30,493 nucleotides of DNA from JBKHBT01 sp046542255 (GTDB lineage: Bacteria > UBP14 > UBA6098 > JBKHBT01): assembly GCA_046542255.1 (NCBI GenBank), contig JBKHBT010000037.1:1-30493 (forward strand), in the 5' to 3' direction. Positions 1 to 8,843 of this stretch are shown here, piece after piece. A model generated the notes under the pieces. The model saw nothing but the letters and a program-made list of their open reading frames with translations. It made no database searches and was not told where the DNA came from. Every line of letters starts with the position of its first letter. Positions within the stretch are counted from its first letter, which is position 1. Position numbers and translations under genes: made by a program.

Positions 1-155
1 CAGCATGTGAATTATGTAACTTATGGTATATGTGTTTTGTTGTCACTGAATATTTACAAGATATTAGACCAAAGGTTTGACTAGGTAATTTGACCTCTTC
101 TAGGCGCAAATCGTAACACAAAAACTAGCAAAAAAACGGAGCTTCATTGCCCCAC

Positions 156-1244
156 TTATTCCTCCAAATCAAAATACTCAATAAGCCTCTCAAGAGTGAA
201 TTTGTTCTTTAGCTTGAATGCGCTGTTCTGATTGGCGCGGAGGCCATTCTCCCAATAGGCATCGTCTTCGTCCAACGTCTTTATCCAGTCTATGCCGACC
301 ATGTATTCGCATTTTTCCGGATCGTCCGAATCTTTTTTGATACCTTCGCAGTCGAGGCCAATATCCAGGATCGGTTTTTCGATACTATTTTCCGTGACAT
401 GGAACTCGCCGATTGGTTTCCGCTCCTGTATGACAATACCAACGCCAACATATCCCTTCTTCGGAATCATGGCGAAAACTCTCGCACCCTCGTATAGCTG
501 CCTCAAAGAATTACTATACCATCGCCCACCGCCAGCAGAAATGAATCCAAATTTCCGTGAGTCTTTCCAGGTCGTTTTGCCATTCTCATCAGCATTGATA
601 TTGACCACAAAATCTCTACCATTCCAGGCCTCGCCCTTGCTCTGGCTTTTTGATTTACTCGACTTCTCGATTACTTCAGTAGGGTCTATTAGCCAGCTTC
701 TGGCCAGGTATTCGGAATCTTTCTCTTTGAAAAATCGAAAGAAAGCAACATTGATAGGCACATTGTAAGAATCAGAAAGATAATTAAGAATACGCTCCGT
801 CTGATTATCGATATTCGAACAAACAATCAGCATATCATGTTCTTCATTGATTTTTTCCGGAACGGCAGTATTAAAATTTTCCTCGAATAGGTTCTCGAAC
901 TTCTCTCCCGTATGGAAATCCTCACAGATATTCTTTACTTCATTATAAGACAGATCTGAAACCCATGATGCATAATCGAGTGCCTGAGCCACAACATCTC
1001 GCGCGGTTTTATCTTTTTTGAGTTCGATTACGGTTAATTTGCCTTCATGGTTTATAGAAAGCAGATCGATATATTTGCCATAGCTTGTCATAACCTGCCT
1101 ACCGATAATTAGATAATCATCGCCGAGTATCGATATATCATCAGTGAGTATCTCTTCCAAACGCCTTTCCGAATCGATTGCACTAAAATTTACCTTATTG
1201 ACTTTGTCGTCAGTGATATTCCATATTGCTACATCAATAGGCAT
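156..1244 (-). CDS. NucS/DUF91-like PD-(D/E)XK nuclease with C-terminal reader-like domain
   Basis: Predicted 362-residue soluble protein. The N-terminal part (about residues 25-95) has a PD-(D/E)XK nuclease signature: E26/E30 upstream, D60 in GKYIDLL, E74-L-K76 in VIELKK, and Q87-x3-Y91 after it. This arrangement is known from NucS (DUF91) and RecB-like nucleases. Residues 205-285 form a separate domain containing WNGRDFVV, KFGFISAGGGRWYS and KKGYVGVGIV. I read this as a PUA/EVE-like fold that could recognise modified bases or structured nucleic acid; that is inference from pattern. No methyltransferase lies next to it. It starts 54 bp downstream of the ygfK-like gene on the same strand, so the two may be co-transcribed. 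A GAGG stretch a few bases upstream supports the ATG. Nuclease fold is fairly sure; the biological role (repair or modification-dependent restriction) is open. Confidence 0.75.
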   Translation of the reverse strand: MPIDVAIWNITDDKVNKVNFSAIDSERRLEEILTDDISILGDDYLIIGRQVMTSYGKYIDLLSINHEGKLTVIELKKDKTARDVVAQALDYASWVSDLSYNEVKNICEDFHTGEKFENLFEENFNTAVPEKINEEHDMLIVCSNIDNQTERILNYLSDSYNVPINVAFFRFFKEKDSEYLARSWLIDPTEVIEKSSKSKSQSKGEAWNGRDFVVNINADENGKTTWKDSRKFGFISAGGGRWYSNSLRQLYEGARVFAMIPKKGYVGVGIVIQERKPIGEFHVTENSIEKPILDIGLDCEGIKKDSDDPEKCEYMVGIDWIKTLDEDDAYWENGLRANQNSAFKLKNKFTLERLIEYFDLEE

Positions 1245-1298
1245 GCTTCCTCATTCCTTTATTTACAATTTTTATACATCTATCAACGGCTAATAAAC

Positions 1299-4200
1299 TC
1301 AATAATAATCCACCATCAAATCAAGCAAAGTCCTCAGAACCAACGCCTCTGTCAAATTGGCGTATTTTTCTACTGGTGCTTTCAGTATTAAATCTTCTAA
1401 TTTGAAAGGATTATCCGAATCTTCGGTGGTGAAAACAGCATTCAAAAGCTTGCTGTCATATACGAAATCGCCGCCCTTCAATGTCAGCTTGGAGCCGGTT
1501 TCACGATTTCTTATAACCATCATTTTGTTGTATTTATTGATAATAAAGCCGCGGCTTGCCTGCTCGAAAGCATCCTTGCTAAGATAAAACCTCGGCTTAT
1601 CGCGATACGGTGCGCCCGATGTCGGGCAGAATGTCTCGCAATTTCCGCATTCATTGCAAAAATCGCCGATATTGACCACCTGATAAGGCTGCTCCACCAC
1701 AAGCTCGCTTGGGAAAATATCCACCTTGCCCGAGAACTGATTAAGAGCATTGCCTTGCACTTCGATACTATTCGGCAATTTGAAATTCATTGGATTATAG
1801 CCGATTACCCAATTGGCACGATTCGGGCAAACAGTAGCGCAAATTCCGCAGTAATCATCACATCGCAGGCATCTTCCCGCTTCTGCTTTGGCATCTTCGA
1901 TACTCTCCGGTGGCGCATAATATGGCAAAAGCCCGGTCTTCTGGAAATCGTACATCAGATTAGCATCGCGGAAACTCCGCATAAGCACATGCTCAGATTT
2001 GGAAATGCCATAATCTGCTTTAGGTGATTTTGGGATTTCTATTTTCTCTTTTCTGGCAATTCTCTCAGCTACAAATCTTCCCGTACCTACTGCTTTGACA
2101 ATGGTTGCCGGGCCAAGAAGTGCATCGCCGCCGATAAATACATTATCGATTCCGCTTTCGCAGTTTAGGATATTCGGCTCAAAATCATCATCATCGATAA
2201 AATCAAGCTCGACATTCTGGCCGATTGCGGTAATTATCGTATCGAATTCCATCTGAAACGCCGAGCCTTCGATTTTCATCGGAGTAGGGCGGCCGCTTTT
2301 GTCTATATCGCCTGCTTCATTGAGTGCGCAATTCAGGCAAAGCCGTTTTTTGCTGCCTTTCTCGACAGTCTCGGGGCTTATGAAATGCCTTATTTCGATA
2401 TCATCTTCGCTAGCTTCCATGATTTCTTCATCAGAAGCCGGCATGTCCTCGATTCTTCTTCTATACAATATAGTAACCTCGGAATCCTTGCCAGCCATTC
2501 GTTTTGCTAATCTGGCAGCATCTATTGCGCTATTGCCACCGCCGATTATCGCGATTTTCTTGCCGATATCCAGTTTTTCGCCAGATTTTACTCTTTTTAG
2601 AAATTCGATACCATCGAAAACCTCGCCGGGGAACTCATCTTCGAAACCGAGCTTTCTTGCGTTCCATGCACCGATTGCAATATAGATGTAATCGAATACA
2701 TCGCCTTTTCGCAACTGCTCGAACTTCTGTTTATCGATATTGTGGTTGAAATTAATTTTAACGCCCATTTTCTTGATTCTTGCGATATCGTCTTGTAGCT
2801 CTTTATCGGGAAGGCGAAATTCCGGGATGGTAGCATCTGCCATACCACCGGCTTTTTCGCGCTTTTCAAATACTTCGACATCGAATCCATAAAGCGCAAG
2901 AAAATACGCCCCCGATAGCCCGGATGGCCCGGCACCAATTATAGCAACTCTTTTGCCTACTTTATCTGCTGGCATGGGATTTGAGCTTCTATCGGCTTCT
3001 CTGGTGATGAAATGCTTCATCTCACGAATCTGCAGCGGAAGGTCATAGTTTATTCGAGTGCACTTTTGTGTGCATGGATGGTCGCAAACAAGGCCTGTGG
3101 TATTCGGAAAAGGATTAGTTCGCATAATCACATTAAATGCCATATCAAAATCGTCCTTTTCGGCCAGATGCATATATTGAGGAATATCCTGCGCAGTTGG
3201 GCAATTCGACCGGCACGGTGCCGATAAACAATCGAAAAAGCCAAGCCTATTATCGGCCTTGATATTAGGTTCTGGTTCTTCCAATGAATAACGCTGATTT
3301 TCAAGGAGGCTTTCGGCATAATCCTTGAGATTCGAAAGCGCATTTTGATTAAGGTCGGCTACAGGGTCACCAGCGGTTTGATTTATCATATCTTCGAGTG
3401 ATTTGAAGTCCTGAAGCTCAATGGCAATTTCTTCGAGATATTGCAGCATTCTGCCGTATCCGCCTGGTTTTAGAAGGTCGGAGCTGACTGTAATCGGGCC
3501 GAGGTTACATTTCAAAAGGTCTGCAATATTGAATGCATCCGCTCCGCCGCAAAATGAAATATCCAGCTCGCCAGCGAATTCTTCCTGCAGCCGGAGTGCG
3601 ATATTAACAGATAGCGGATGAAGTGCGCGGCCGCTCATATACATCATGTCATTGTCCTTTGAGAACATCTCGCGAATATTTCTTACTTCGAGAGTATTGG
3701 TAAGCTTCAATGCAAAATCAATATTTTTCAAGGCTGCAGCGCTGTTAAGATTGGCGATTAGCTGAAGTGCATCATCGAATTTCAAATCATGCTCGAAAGC
3801 CAAAGCTGGCACCTGGATTTTGTAATCATGGATTTTGTTTAGTATTTCGCGAAGCATCTCAGGGCCAAGCAGCGTTGGATTCAGCTTGATTGTGGTGTGA
3901 ATTCCGCGTTCTTCGATCAGGTATTTGCCGATTCGCTCTATCTCATATGGAGGGCAACCATGCATTGTCGAGACCGTGATATTATCGGATATCTTCGAAG
4001 GGATTTTGACTTCTTTTGCTGGTGGATATAGCTCTGTTATTTGCTTCTTTGCTTTTTCAATATGCTTTTCTGCATCCAGCATCTTATCGATGAAATTAGA
4101 TACAGGATCGCTTTTTATCCCCTTTAGGTCATAACCAACGCTCATATTAAAAATTGTGCCGACATGGCCTTTCATATCCAGCATATCATGCAGCACATGT

Positions 4201-4595
4201 ATAATTATCCAGGCTTTTAGGTATTCATCGAAAGACTGCTCCAGTGATAGCTCCTGCGACCATTCGCAATTGTATCCGACATCCTGCATATCGATACATG
4301 GTTTTGATACATCTATATCATCGAGTATTTGTACAGTTTTTAGTTCGATATATCTTGCGCCACAAAGCCATGCGCTGATGATATTCTGTGCCATCTGAGT
4401 CTGTGGGCCGGCGGCGACTCCGATGGGATTGCCGAGATATTGGCCGAACTTTTCCATAAGAAATGGCTCTTTATCCTCGGGAAGATAAAATAGCTCCGAA
4501 GGAATCTCGAAAATAAAACCTTTAGAGAGGTCCTTTAGAATTAGGCTAAAAAGGCTTTTTATATCAAGCGGTGTCATAATATCGTCTTTAGGCAT
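1299..4595 (-). CDS. ygfK: YgfK-like flavin/Fe-S oxidoreductase (putative selenate reductase subunit)
   Basis: Long multidomain protein (1098 residues; E. coli YgfK is about 1030). Residues 1-400 resemble the dihydropyrimidine/dihydroorotate dehydrogenase barrel, with AAGPQTQMAQN near 61, STMHGCPP at 209-216, KLNPTLLG, YMSGRALHPLS near 319 and LKPGGY near 375. Residues 450-530 carry a cysteine-rich Fe-S region as in the glutamate synthase small subunit (C456, C461, C465, C504, C508, C512). FAD binding is shown by IIGAGPSGL near 553 and NAD(P)H binding by IIGGGNSAID near 683. The C-terminus has ferredoxin-like cysteines (C909, C912, C916, C919, C923 and C980, C983, C986, C990). The family is linked to selenate reduction and purine/pyrimidine redox chemistry in Enterobacteria, but the molybdenum hydroxylase partners found there are absent here. 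A CTCCT on the plus strand at 4601-4605 is the ribosome binding site, five bases from ATG. Family membership is sure; the substrate is not. Confidence 0.9.
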   Translation of the reverse strand: MPKDDIMTPLDIKSLFSLILKDLSKGFIFEIPSELFYLPEDKEPFLMEKFGQYLGNPIGVAAGPQTQMAQNIISAWLCGARYIELKTVQILDDIDVSKPCIDMQDVGYNCEWSQELSLEQSFDEYLKAWIIIHVLHDMLDMKGHVGTIFNMSVGYDLKGIKSDPVSNFIDKMLDAEKHIEKAKKQITELYPPAKEVKIPSKISDNITVSTMHGCPPYEIERIGKYLIEERGIHTTIKLNPTLLGPEMLREILNKIHDYKIQVPALAFEHDLKFDDALQLIANLNSAAALKNIDFALKLTNTLEVRNIREMFSKDNDMMYMSGRALHPLSVNIALRLQEEFAGELDISFCGGADAFNIADLLKCNLGPITVSSDLLKPGGYGRMLQYLEEIAIELQDFKSLEDMINQTAGDPVADLNQNALSNLKDYAESLLENQRYSLEEPEPNIKADNRLGFFDCLSAPCRSNCPTAQDIPQYMHLAEKDDFDMAFNVIMRTNPFPNTTGLVCDHPCTQKCTRINYDLPLQIREMKHFITREADRSSNPMPADKVGKRVAIIGAGPSGLSGAYFLALYGFDVEVFEKREKAGGMADATIPEFRLPDKELQDDIARIKKMGVKINFNHNIDKQKFEQLRKGDVFDYIYIAIGAWNARKLGFEDEFPGEVFDGIEFLKRVKSGEKLDIGKKIAIIGGGNSAIDAARLAKRMAGKDSEVTILYRRRIEDMPASDEEIMEASEDDIEIRHFISPETVEKGSKKRLCLNCALNEAGDIDKSGRPTPMKIEGSAFQMEFDTIITAIGQNVELDFIDDDDFEPNILNCESGIDNVFIGGDALLGPATIVKAVGTGRFVAERIARKEKIEIPKSPKADYGISKSEHVLMRSFRDANLMYDFQKTGLLPYYAPPESIEDAKAEAGRCLRCDDYCGICATVCPNRANWVIGYNPMNFKLPNSIEVQGNALNQFSGKVDIFPSELVVEQPYQVVNIGDFCNECGNCETFCPTSGAPYRDKPRFYLSKDAFEQASRGFIINKYNKMMVIRNRETGSKLTLKGGDFVYDSKLLNAVFTTEDSDNPFKLEDLILKAPVEKYANLTEALVLRTLLDLMVDYY

Positions 4596-4795
4596 AATAA
4601 CTCCTATCCTATTAATAATTTATGCGAATTTAACAAATTTTTCCAAATTAGTCGAGTATTTTTTTTGCTTATAATGATTTGAATATTAACATTTCGCACG
4701 TTATCGAAGCATTATCTAATATTCAATAGGATAACTTATGGAAAAGATTGATATATTTTTTGCCATTTGAGCAGATGTTTTTTTGTGAAAACTTT

Positions 4796-5728
4796 CTAGG
4801 CAGCCCGTTTTTTACGCCCGGGTTTCTTTCTTTTATTATTATACATATGCTCATCGGCATCATCGATAAGCTCCTGCAAGGATGCTGGCTTTTCGGGGTC
4901 GAATTGTGCTAATCCAACGCTGAATTTGAGCTGAAATTCGCGATCGGGATTTGAATTGAGCTTGATAAGATTCTCGGCCAATCGTTTTCTCATGCTATCA
5001 GAACCATCTTCGCAGTCCAATGCGAGAGCAGCGAATTCATCGCCGCCCATTCTTGCGACAATGTCTGAATCGCGGAATGTCGCAGTCAGGATATTGGCGG
5101 TTTCGATGAGTGCGATGTCGCCATAAGAATGTCCAAGGTCGTCATTTATGGTTTTCATATTGTCCAGGTCGAGATAGAGAAGCACAATCGGTTGTTTATT
5201 TCTTGTAGCAATTTTGATATGCTCTTGGGCCAGAGTGGTAAAGCCTCTTCGATTGTATAGGCCGGTCAGCTCATCGCGTAGAGACATGGCATGAAGCTCC
5301 ATAAGCAGCCTTTGTCTTTCTATCGCATATTGCATCGACCTAAAGAGCAGATTACCATCGATTTGTCCTTTCAGAAGATAATCCTGCGCCCCAAGATGAA
5401 CCGCCTGTCTTTCGACTTCCTTTTTATCATGCCCGGAAAGAATAATAACCGGAAGGTCAGGGAAGAACTGGTGGAAAGATTCAAATGTCTCAAGTCCCAT
5501 GCTGTCTGGAAGTGATAGGTCCAATAAGACGACATCATACTCGTTGATTTCGGCAAGTTCCTGAGCTTCTGCCAGATTTCTTGCATGATGAAGCTCATAT
5601 GAGAAATAATCATTAACTATCATAAAATCTGAGAGGTATTCTTCGATAAGCCGCGCATCTGCAATATTATCTTCTACTATTAATATCGAATATTCCATTT
5701 TATAATCGCATATATTTACTATTTTCAT
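4796..5728 (-). CDS. Response regulator with GGDEF diguanylate cyclase domain
   Basis: Two-domain signalling protein of 310 residues. The receiver domain (about 11-135) has the acidic pair E19-D20, phosphoacceptor D70 in VVLLDLSLPD and the conserved K120 in QDYLLKG. The GGDEF domain (about 150-300) has an intact active site, GGDEF at 228-232, and an RxxD product-inhibition site (R219-x-x-D222) exactly five residues before it. It should therefore make cyclic di-GMP from GTP when phosphorylated and be inhibited by its product. The C-terminus is basic (KKPGRKKRAA). One base separates it from the upstream paralogous gene ending at 5730, so translation is probably coupled. The true start may be the internal ATG at 5698 (MEYSILIVED), since the first ten residues are not part of a receiver fold and neither start has a clear Shine-Dalgarno sequence. 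No cognate histidine kinase is in the window. Confidence 0.88.
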   Translation of the reverse strand: MKIVNICDYKMEYSILIVEDNIADARLIEEYLSDFMIVNDYFSYELHHARNLAEAQELAEINEYDVVLLDLSLPDSMGLETFESFHQFFPDLPVIILSGHDKKEVERQAVHLGAQDYLLKGQIDGNLLFRSMQYAIERQRLLMELHAMSLRDELTGLYNRRGFTTLAQEHIKIATRNKQPIVLLYLDLDNMKTINDDLGHSYGDIALIETANILTATFRDSDIVARMGGDEFAALALDCEDGSDSMRKRLAENLIKLNSNPDREFQLKFSVGLAQFDPEKPASLQELIDDADEHMYNNKRKKPGRKKRAA

Positions 5729-5729
5729 T

Positions 5730-6626
5730 TTATGCAGTCTTCTTTAGTTTTCTTCTTTTATGGCTATACATTTTCCTATCGGCCCGCGCCAAAAGCTCAT
5801 CTATTGAAATGGCTACATTGGGCCGGTATTCTGCCACTCCATAACTTATCGACAATTTAAAGCCAAAGTATTGGTTTTTATTTGTCTCTACTATAAATCT
5901 TTCGATCCTTTCCGAGATGGCTTTAACTGCTTTTTGCCCTGCACAATCTATTGCGAGTACCGTGAACTCATCGCCTCCGATTCTTGCCAGGATATCGGAT
6001 TTACGAAAAGAGTTTTCAAGTATTTTGGCCGTTTGTATCAATGCGGAATCTCCGGCAGCGTGGCCGAGAGTATCATTTATCCATTTCATATCATCGATAT
6101 CGAAAAACCAGAGCTGGAAATTTGTTGCTGACCTTTCGGAATTGCGAAGTTGCTGGCGTGAAAGAGTCATAAAGCCGCGAAGGTTATTCAAACCGGTTAG
6201 TTGATCGACAAGTGAGAGGCTTCGAAGGCGGGAGACGAGCCTATGTCTTTCTATAGCATATCTAATAACACGCTTTAGCATATTAGTATTGAGAACATCG
6301 CGAAGAAGGTAGTCCTGTGCACCCATCTTAAGTGCATGCAAAGCATATCGTTCATCGACTGTATCGGCCAGGATTATCACCGGCAAAGCTGGTTCCAAAG
6401 AATGTATTCTGGCAATCGCGTCTATTCCATTTTCATCCTGCAAATCGATGTCCATCAATGCGGCATCGAAACCGCTTTCTCTGATTCGTGCAAGAGCGCT
6501 GTTCAGACATGGTACATCGATAAGGCCTATTGTACTTCCAGTAATAAGTTCTTTTATCCTTCCGATTTCTTCGGCATTATTGTCTATTAGGAGAATTTTG
6601 AAATCTGAATTATTATTTTTCGTCAT
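5730..6626 (-). CDS. Response regulator with GGDEF diguanylate cyclase domain (upstream paralogue)
   Basis: 298-residue protein with the same receiver plus GGDEF architecture as its downstream neighbour, so the pair looks like an old tandem duplication. The receiver has D15 in ILLIDNN and phosphoacceptor D59 in AALMDIDLQD. The lysine normally following QDYL is arginine (R109), which may alter phosphorylation-dependent switching. The cyclase domain keeps GGDEF at 217-221 and the inhibitory RxxD site (R208, D211). It is the first gene of a two-gene minus-strand unit. The region 6627-6800 upstream should hold the promoter, but I see no convincing pair of boxes there. Both proteins should act in the cytoplasm; the output pathway (adhesion, motility, secretion) cannot be told from the sequence. 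Confidence 0.87.
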   Translation of the reverse strand: MTKNNNSDFKILLIDNNAEEIGRIKELITGSTIGLIDVPCLNSALARIRESGFDAALMDIDLQDENGIDAIARIHSLEPALPVIILADTVDERYALHALKMGAQDYLLRDVLNTNMLKRVIRYAIERHRLVSRLRSLSLVDQLTGLNNLRGFMTLSRQQLRNSERSATNFQLWFFDIDDMKWINDTLGHAAGDSALIQTAKILENSFRKSDILARIGGDEFTVLAIDCAGQKAVKAISERIERFIVETNKNQYFGFKLSISYGVAEYRPNVAISIDELLARADRKMYSHKRRKLKKTA

Positions 6627-6800
6627 AAATTATATGAAGCCATTTTCGGTTTGATTTCAATTTTTGTTCTTAATACTATGGTCGGAAGTTAGAGGGTTTC
6701 GCTTTAGGAGAATATCTTAGTTGATAAAGAATGGATGTATTATGCTGCTCCCATTTAAGCTAAGATGTATTATATTTAGATTACATAAGAAGGGAGTAAT

Positions 6801-6971
6801 ATGAAAAAGAAACGATGGTCAAGTGATGAGAAATTGGAAATAGTTCTCGACTTGACAGAAACAGCAAAGCTAACAGAGGATATTATGACCAAAATGGTGA
6901 TTTTAAAAAAACTGATAAAGGAATTTGCGGAAACAGTGTTTCTTAATGAAGATTCAAAAAAACAGGTATAA
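6801..6971 (+). pseudogene. Short ORF resembling the N-terminus of an IS3-type OrfA; probable transposase remnant
   Basis: A 56-codon frame begins at an ATG preceded by AGGGAG with four-base spacing. Its first residues, MKKKRWSSDEKLEIVLDL, look like the start of IS3/IS911-family OrfA proteins, which open with a KRxxxxxK-x2-V-x-L helix. The helix-turn-helix core expected next is missing. It is followed directly by a leucine/lysine-rich helix (MVILKKLIKEFAETVF) like the coiled-coil end of OrfA. I therefore see an internally deleted transposase relic, or possibly a small helical protein in its own right. The ten-base direct repeat GATGTATTAT occurs twice just upstream (about 6732 and 6764). No OrfB and no terminal inverted repeats were found. 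Confidence 0.4.
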
Positions 6972-7005
6972 AGTACCGGATGTTCACACAAAAAGAAGGT
7001 TAACA

Positions 7006-7127
7006 CTCTTTTAAAGCCATATATATAACATATACATAATACTTAATATATATACCCAAAAGGCTTTACTGATGTTTTAGCCTGAAAAGTATGACAATGC
7101 CCAGCAGCGCATTGTCTGGATTTGGGT
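7006..7127 (-). repeat. R1 structured repeat, copy 1
   Basis: Longest of three R1 copies. 7036-7100 is a perfect 65-nt match, in reverse orientation, to 10778-10842. It contains three nested pairings: outer arms ACCCAAA at 7054-7060 with TTTGGGT at 7121-7127; inside them AGGCT 7061-7065 with AGCCT 7079-7083, and GACAATGC 7093-7100 with GCATTGTC 7109-7116. Together these can fold into a three-way junction. An alternative, mutually exclusive pairing joins AAAGCC (7013-7018) with GGCTTT (7062-7067) across an AT-rich stem. It fills most of the gap between the transposase-like remnant and the SGNH hydrolase gene. Confidence 0.8.
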
Positions 7128-7218
7128 AGTTACTCTATATTATGTTTCTAATTATTAACTTGACATTGCTTGGTGGCATTGCTTTATTCGATGAAAATGA
7201 TTTAATGAAAGGTAAAAA

Positions 7219-8472
7219 ATGTATAGAAAATATCTAAAGTTTTTTGTGATGATGTTTTTTGTTATAAGTGGATTTTCCGAAACAAAGGTTCTGTTTTTGG
7301 GCAATAGCTATACGGCCGGCAATGATCTTCCCGGGATATTTAGGAATTTAGCAGAGTCTGCCGGGCATAGTGTCTATGTCGATTCAAAAACACCCGGTGG
7401 ATATACATTGCGATATCATTTTGAAGATGCTGCCAGCCTGGACCTGATAGAATCGAATGACTGGGACTATGTAGTTCTTCAGGAACAGAGCCAGGTGCCT
7501 GTTATTCCATATTTCCGCGATAATTGGATGATACCTTATGCGATGAATCTTTGTAATGCAATCAATGACAATTGCTCAAGAGCAGTGTTTTTCATGGCAT
7601 GGGGAGCCGAAATTGGCGGACAGGAATGTGTCGATGTACACTGCAGCATAGAATTTGAAGATTATTTCCACCAGCAGGATTCTGTATCGGCATCTTATGA
7701 AATGGTTGCTGAATTCAATAATGCAAGCTGCGCTCCGGCAGGCCTGGCATGGAGATTATCGCAAGAAATCGACCCGGAACTCGGGCTTTGGTCCGGCGAT
7801 GGAAGACATCCGAATCTTAATGGAAGCTATCTGGCAGCTTGTGCTATTTATGCCACAATTTTTGAAGAAAGCCCGGAAGGTATCTCTTTCCATTCATCGA
7901 TAGATGCTACAACAGCGGAATATCTACAGGAAATCGCCGATTCTGTGGCCATGTCAGATTTGGATAGATGGGTCAGAAATGCTACTCTTACGATAGCGGA
8001 TTTTGGATGGTTTCAGGAAGGCGATATGGTCTTTTTCGAGGACAGCTCGGAAAATGCAAATAATTACTATTGGGATTTCGGAGATGGAGAATTTTCAACC
8101 CTGCAGAATGCAGTCCACGGATACGATGAACCAGGCGAATACGAAGTAATGCATATAGCTTTCGGCGATTGTAACAATGATACAGCCTATCAAACGATAA
8201 CAGTTCATAGCTCTGCGATCGTCGATGAAAAAAGCGAGTATCAAAATCATATCGATATATTTCCGAACCCTATTGCAAATGGCCGGCTTTTTATAGCAGA
8301 TGGCAAATATGATAGCTATGAAATCTATGATATTTCCGGGAAGCTAATCAAAGATGGCGAGTTGATAGGGCATCGGCTCATTAATCTGAAAAGCTTCCCG
8401 AATGGTATTTATCTAATCAAGCTGACTTCCCAAGATGCTCAAAAAATAAAAAGGATATCTATCCTGAAATAA
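7219..8472 (+). CDS. Secreted SGNH hydrolase with PKD domain and T9SS sorting domain
   Basis: 417-residue exported protein. Residues 1-20 are a signal peptide. The SGNH/GDSL hydrolase domain (about 21-250) shows block I as LFLGNSYTAG, with nucleophile S30, and the C-terminal catalytic block SGDGRHPNLNG with D194 and H197. Such enzymes remove acyl or acetyl groups from glycans or lipids; the substrate is unknown. Residues 265-332 form a PKD beta-sandwich (YYWDFGDGEF near 284). Residues 345-417 are a type A T9SS sorting domain: IDIFPNP, then YEIYDISGKLI, then FPNGIYLIKL. The protein should cross the outer membrane by T9SS and lose this tail. An AAAGG sits seven bases before ATG. Its stop codon directly abuts the stop codon of the convergent small gene at 8473. 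Confidence 0.85.
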   Translation: MYRKYLKFFVMMFFVISGFSETKVLFLGNSYTAGNDLPGIFRNLAESAGHSVYVDSKTPGGYTLRYHFEDAASLDLIESNDWDYVVLQEQSQVPVIPYFRDNWMIPYAMNLCNAINDNCSRAVFFMAWGAEIGGQECVDVHCSIEFEDYFHQQDSVSASYEMVAEFNNASCAPAGLAWRLSQEIDPELGLWSGDGRHPNLNGSYLAACAIYATIFEESPEGISFHSSIDATTAEYLQEIADSVAMSDLDRWVRNATLTIADFGWFQEGDMVFFEDSSENANNYYWDFGDGEFSTLQNAVHGYDEPGEYEVMHIAFGDCNNDTAYQTITVHSSAIVDEKSEYQNHIDIFPNPIANGRLFIADGKYDSYEIYDISGKLIKDGELIGHRLINLKSFPNGIYLIKLTSQDAQKIKRISILK

Positions 8473-8703
8473 TCAAGCTGCGATTCCATGGCTTTCGAGA
8501 ATCTTTTTTGCTCTTTCAACCTGTAAAGGCTCAAGATTTGGCGGAATAAAACCATTGCCAATATTGCTGCTGACCATCCATCTTGCGCATTTTGTATTGT
8601 CGCCAAGACAATATTTCTTTTTGATCATTTTGGAAATGATAGTCATATTTGCCATTCTGTCATTGAAGAATGGGCAGGTTTCTGTATTCTGACATTCAGA
8701 CAT
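8473..8703 (-). CDS. Small conserved four-cysteine protein
   Basis: 76-residue protein with four cysteines: C4, C10, C32 and C39, in the pattern CQNTETCPFFND and YCLGDNTKCARW. I recall similar small proteins with CPFF and YC-x-GD-x3-CAR motifs annotated as hypothetical in other anaerobic bacteria. The spacing suggests a zinc site or Fe-S cluster, which is inference. It has no signal peptide or membrane segment, so it is cytoplasmic. A strong GGAGGT ribosome binding site (plus-strand complement at 8707-8713) sits five bases before ATG and argues that this is a real gene. It is convergent with the SGNH hydrolase gene with no bases between the two stop codons. Confidence 0.75.
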   Translation of the reverse strand: MSECQNTETCPFFNDRMANMTIISKMIKKKYCLGDNTKCARWMVSSNIGNGFIPPNLEPLQVERAKKILESHGIAA

Positions 8704-8843
8704 TTTGACCTCCAGTTTTTACAATAATAATATTCGGCAATAATGTGTTATTCTTTAGTCAAAATTACAATAACAAAACAGCGCTTATTAGAGTGTCATC
8801 GATCACGCTCTTAAGTGATTGTACAATAATTATATCGATAGTT

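Noticed and set aside
1..155. Possible gene end or RNA at the left edge
   Set aside because: No open frame, hairpin or tRNA-like block; only a short GGAGCTTC match to the palindromes, too degenerate to call.
292..768. 158-residue open frame on the plus strand
   Set aside because: Antisense to the nuclease gene, composition of a reverse-strand shadow, no ribosome binding site or family motifs.
6776..7006. 76-residue minus-strand open frame
   Set aside because: Reverse shadow of the small plus-strand frame at 6801-6971, which has the better ribosome binding site.
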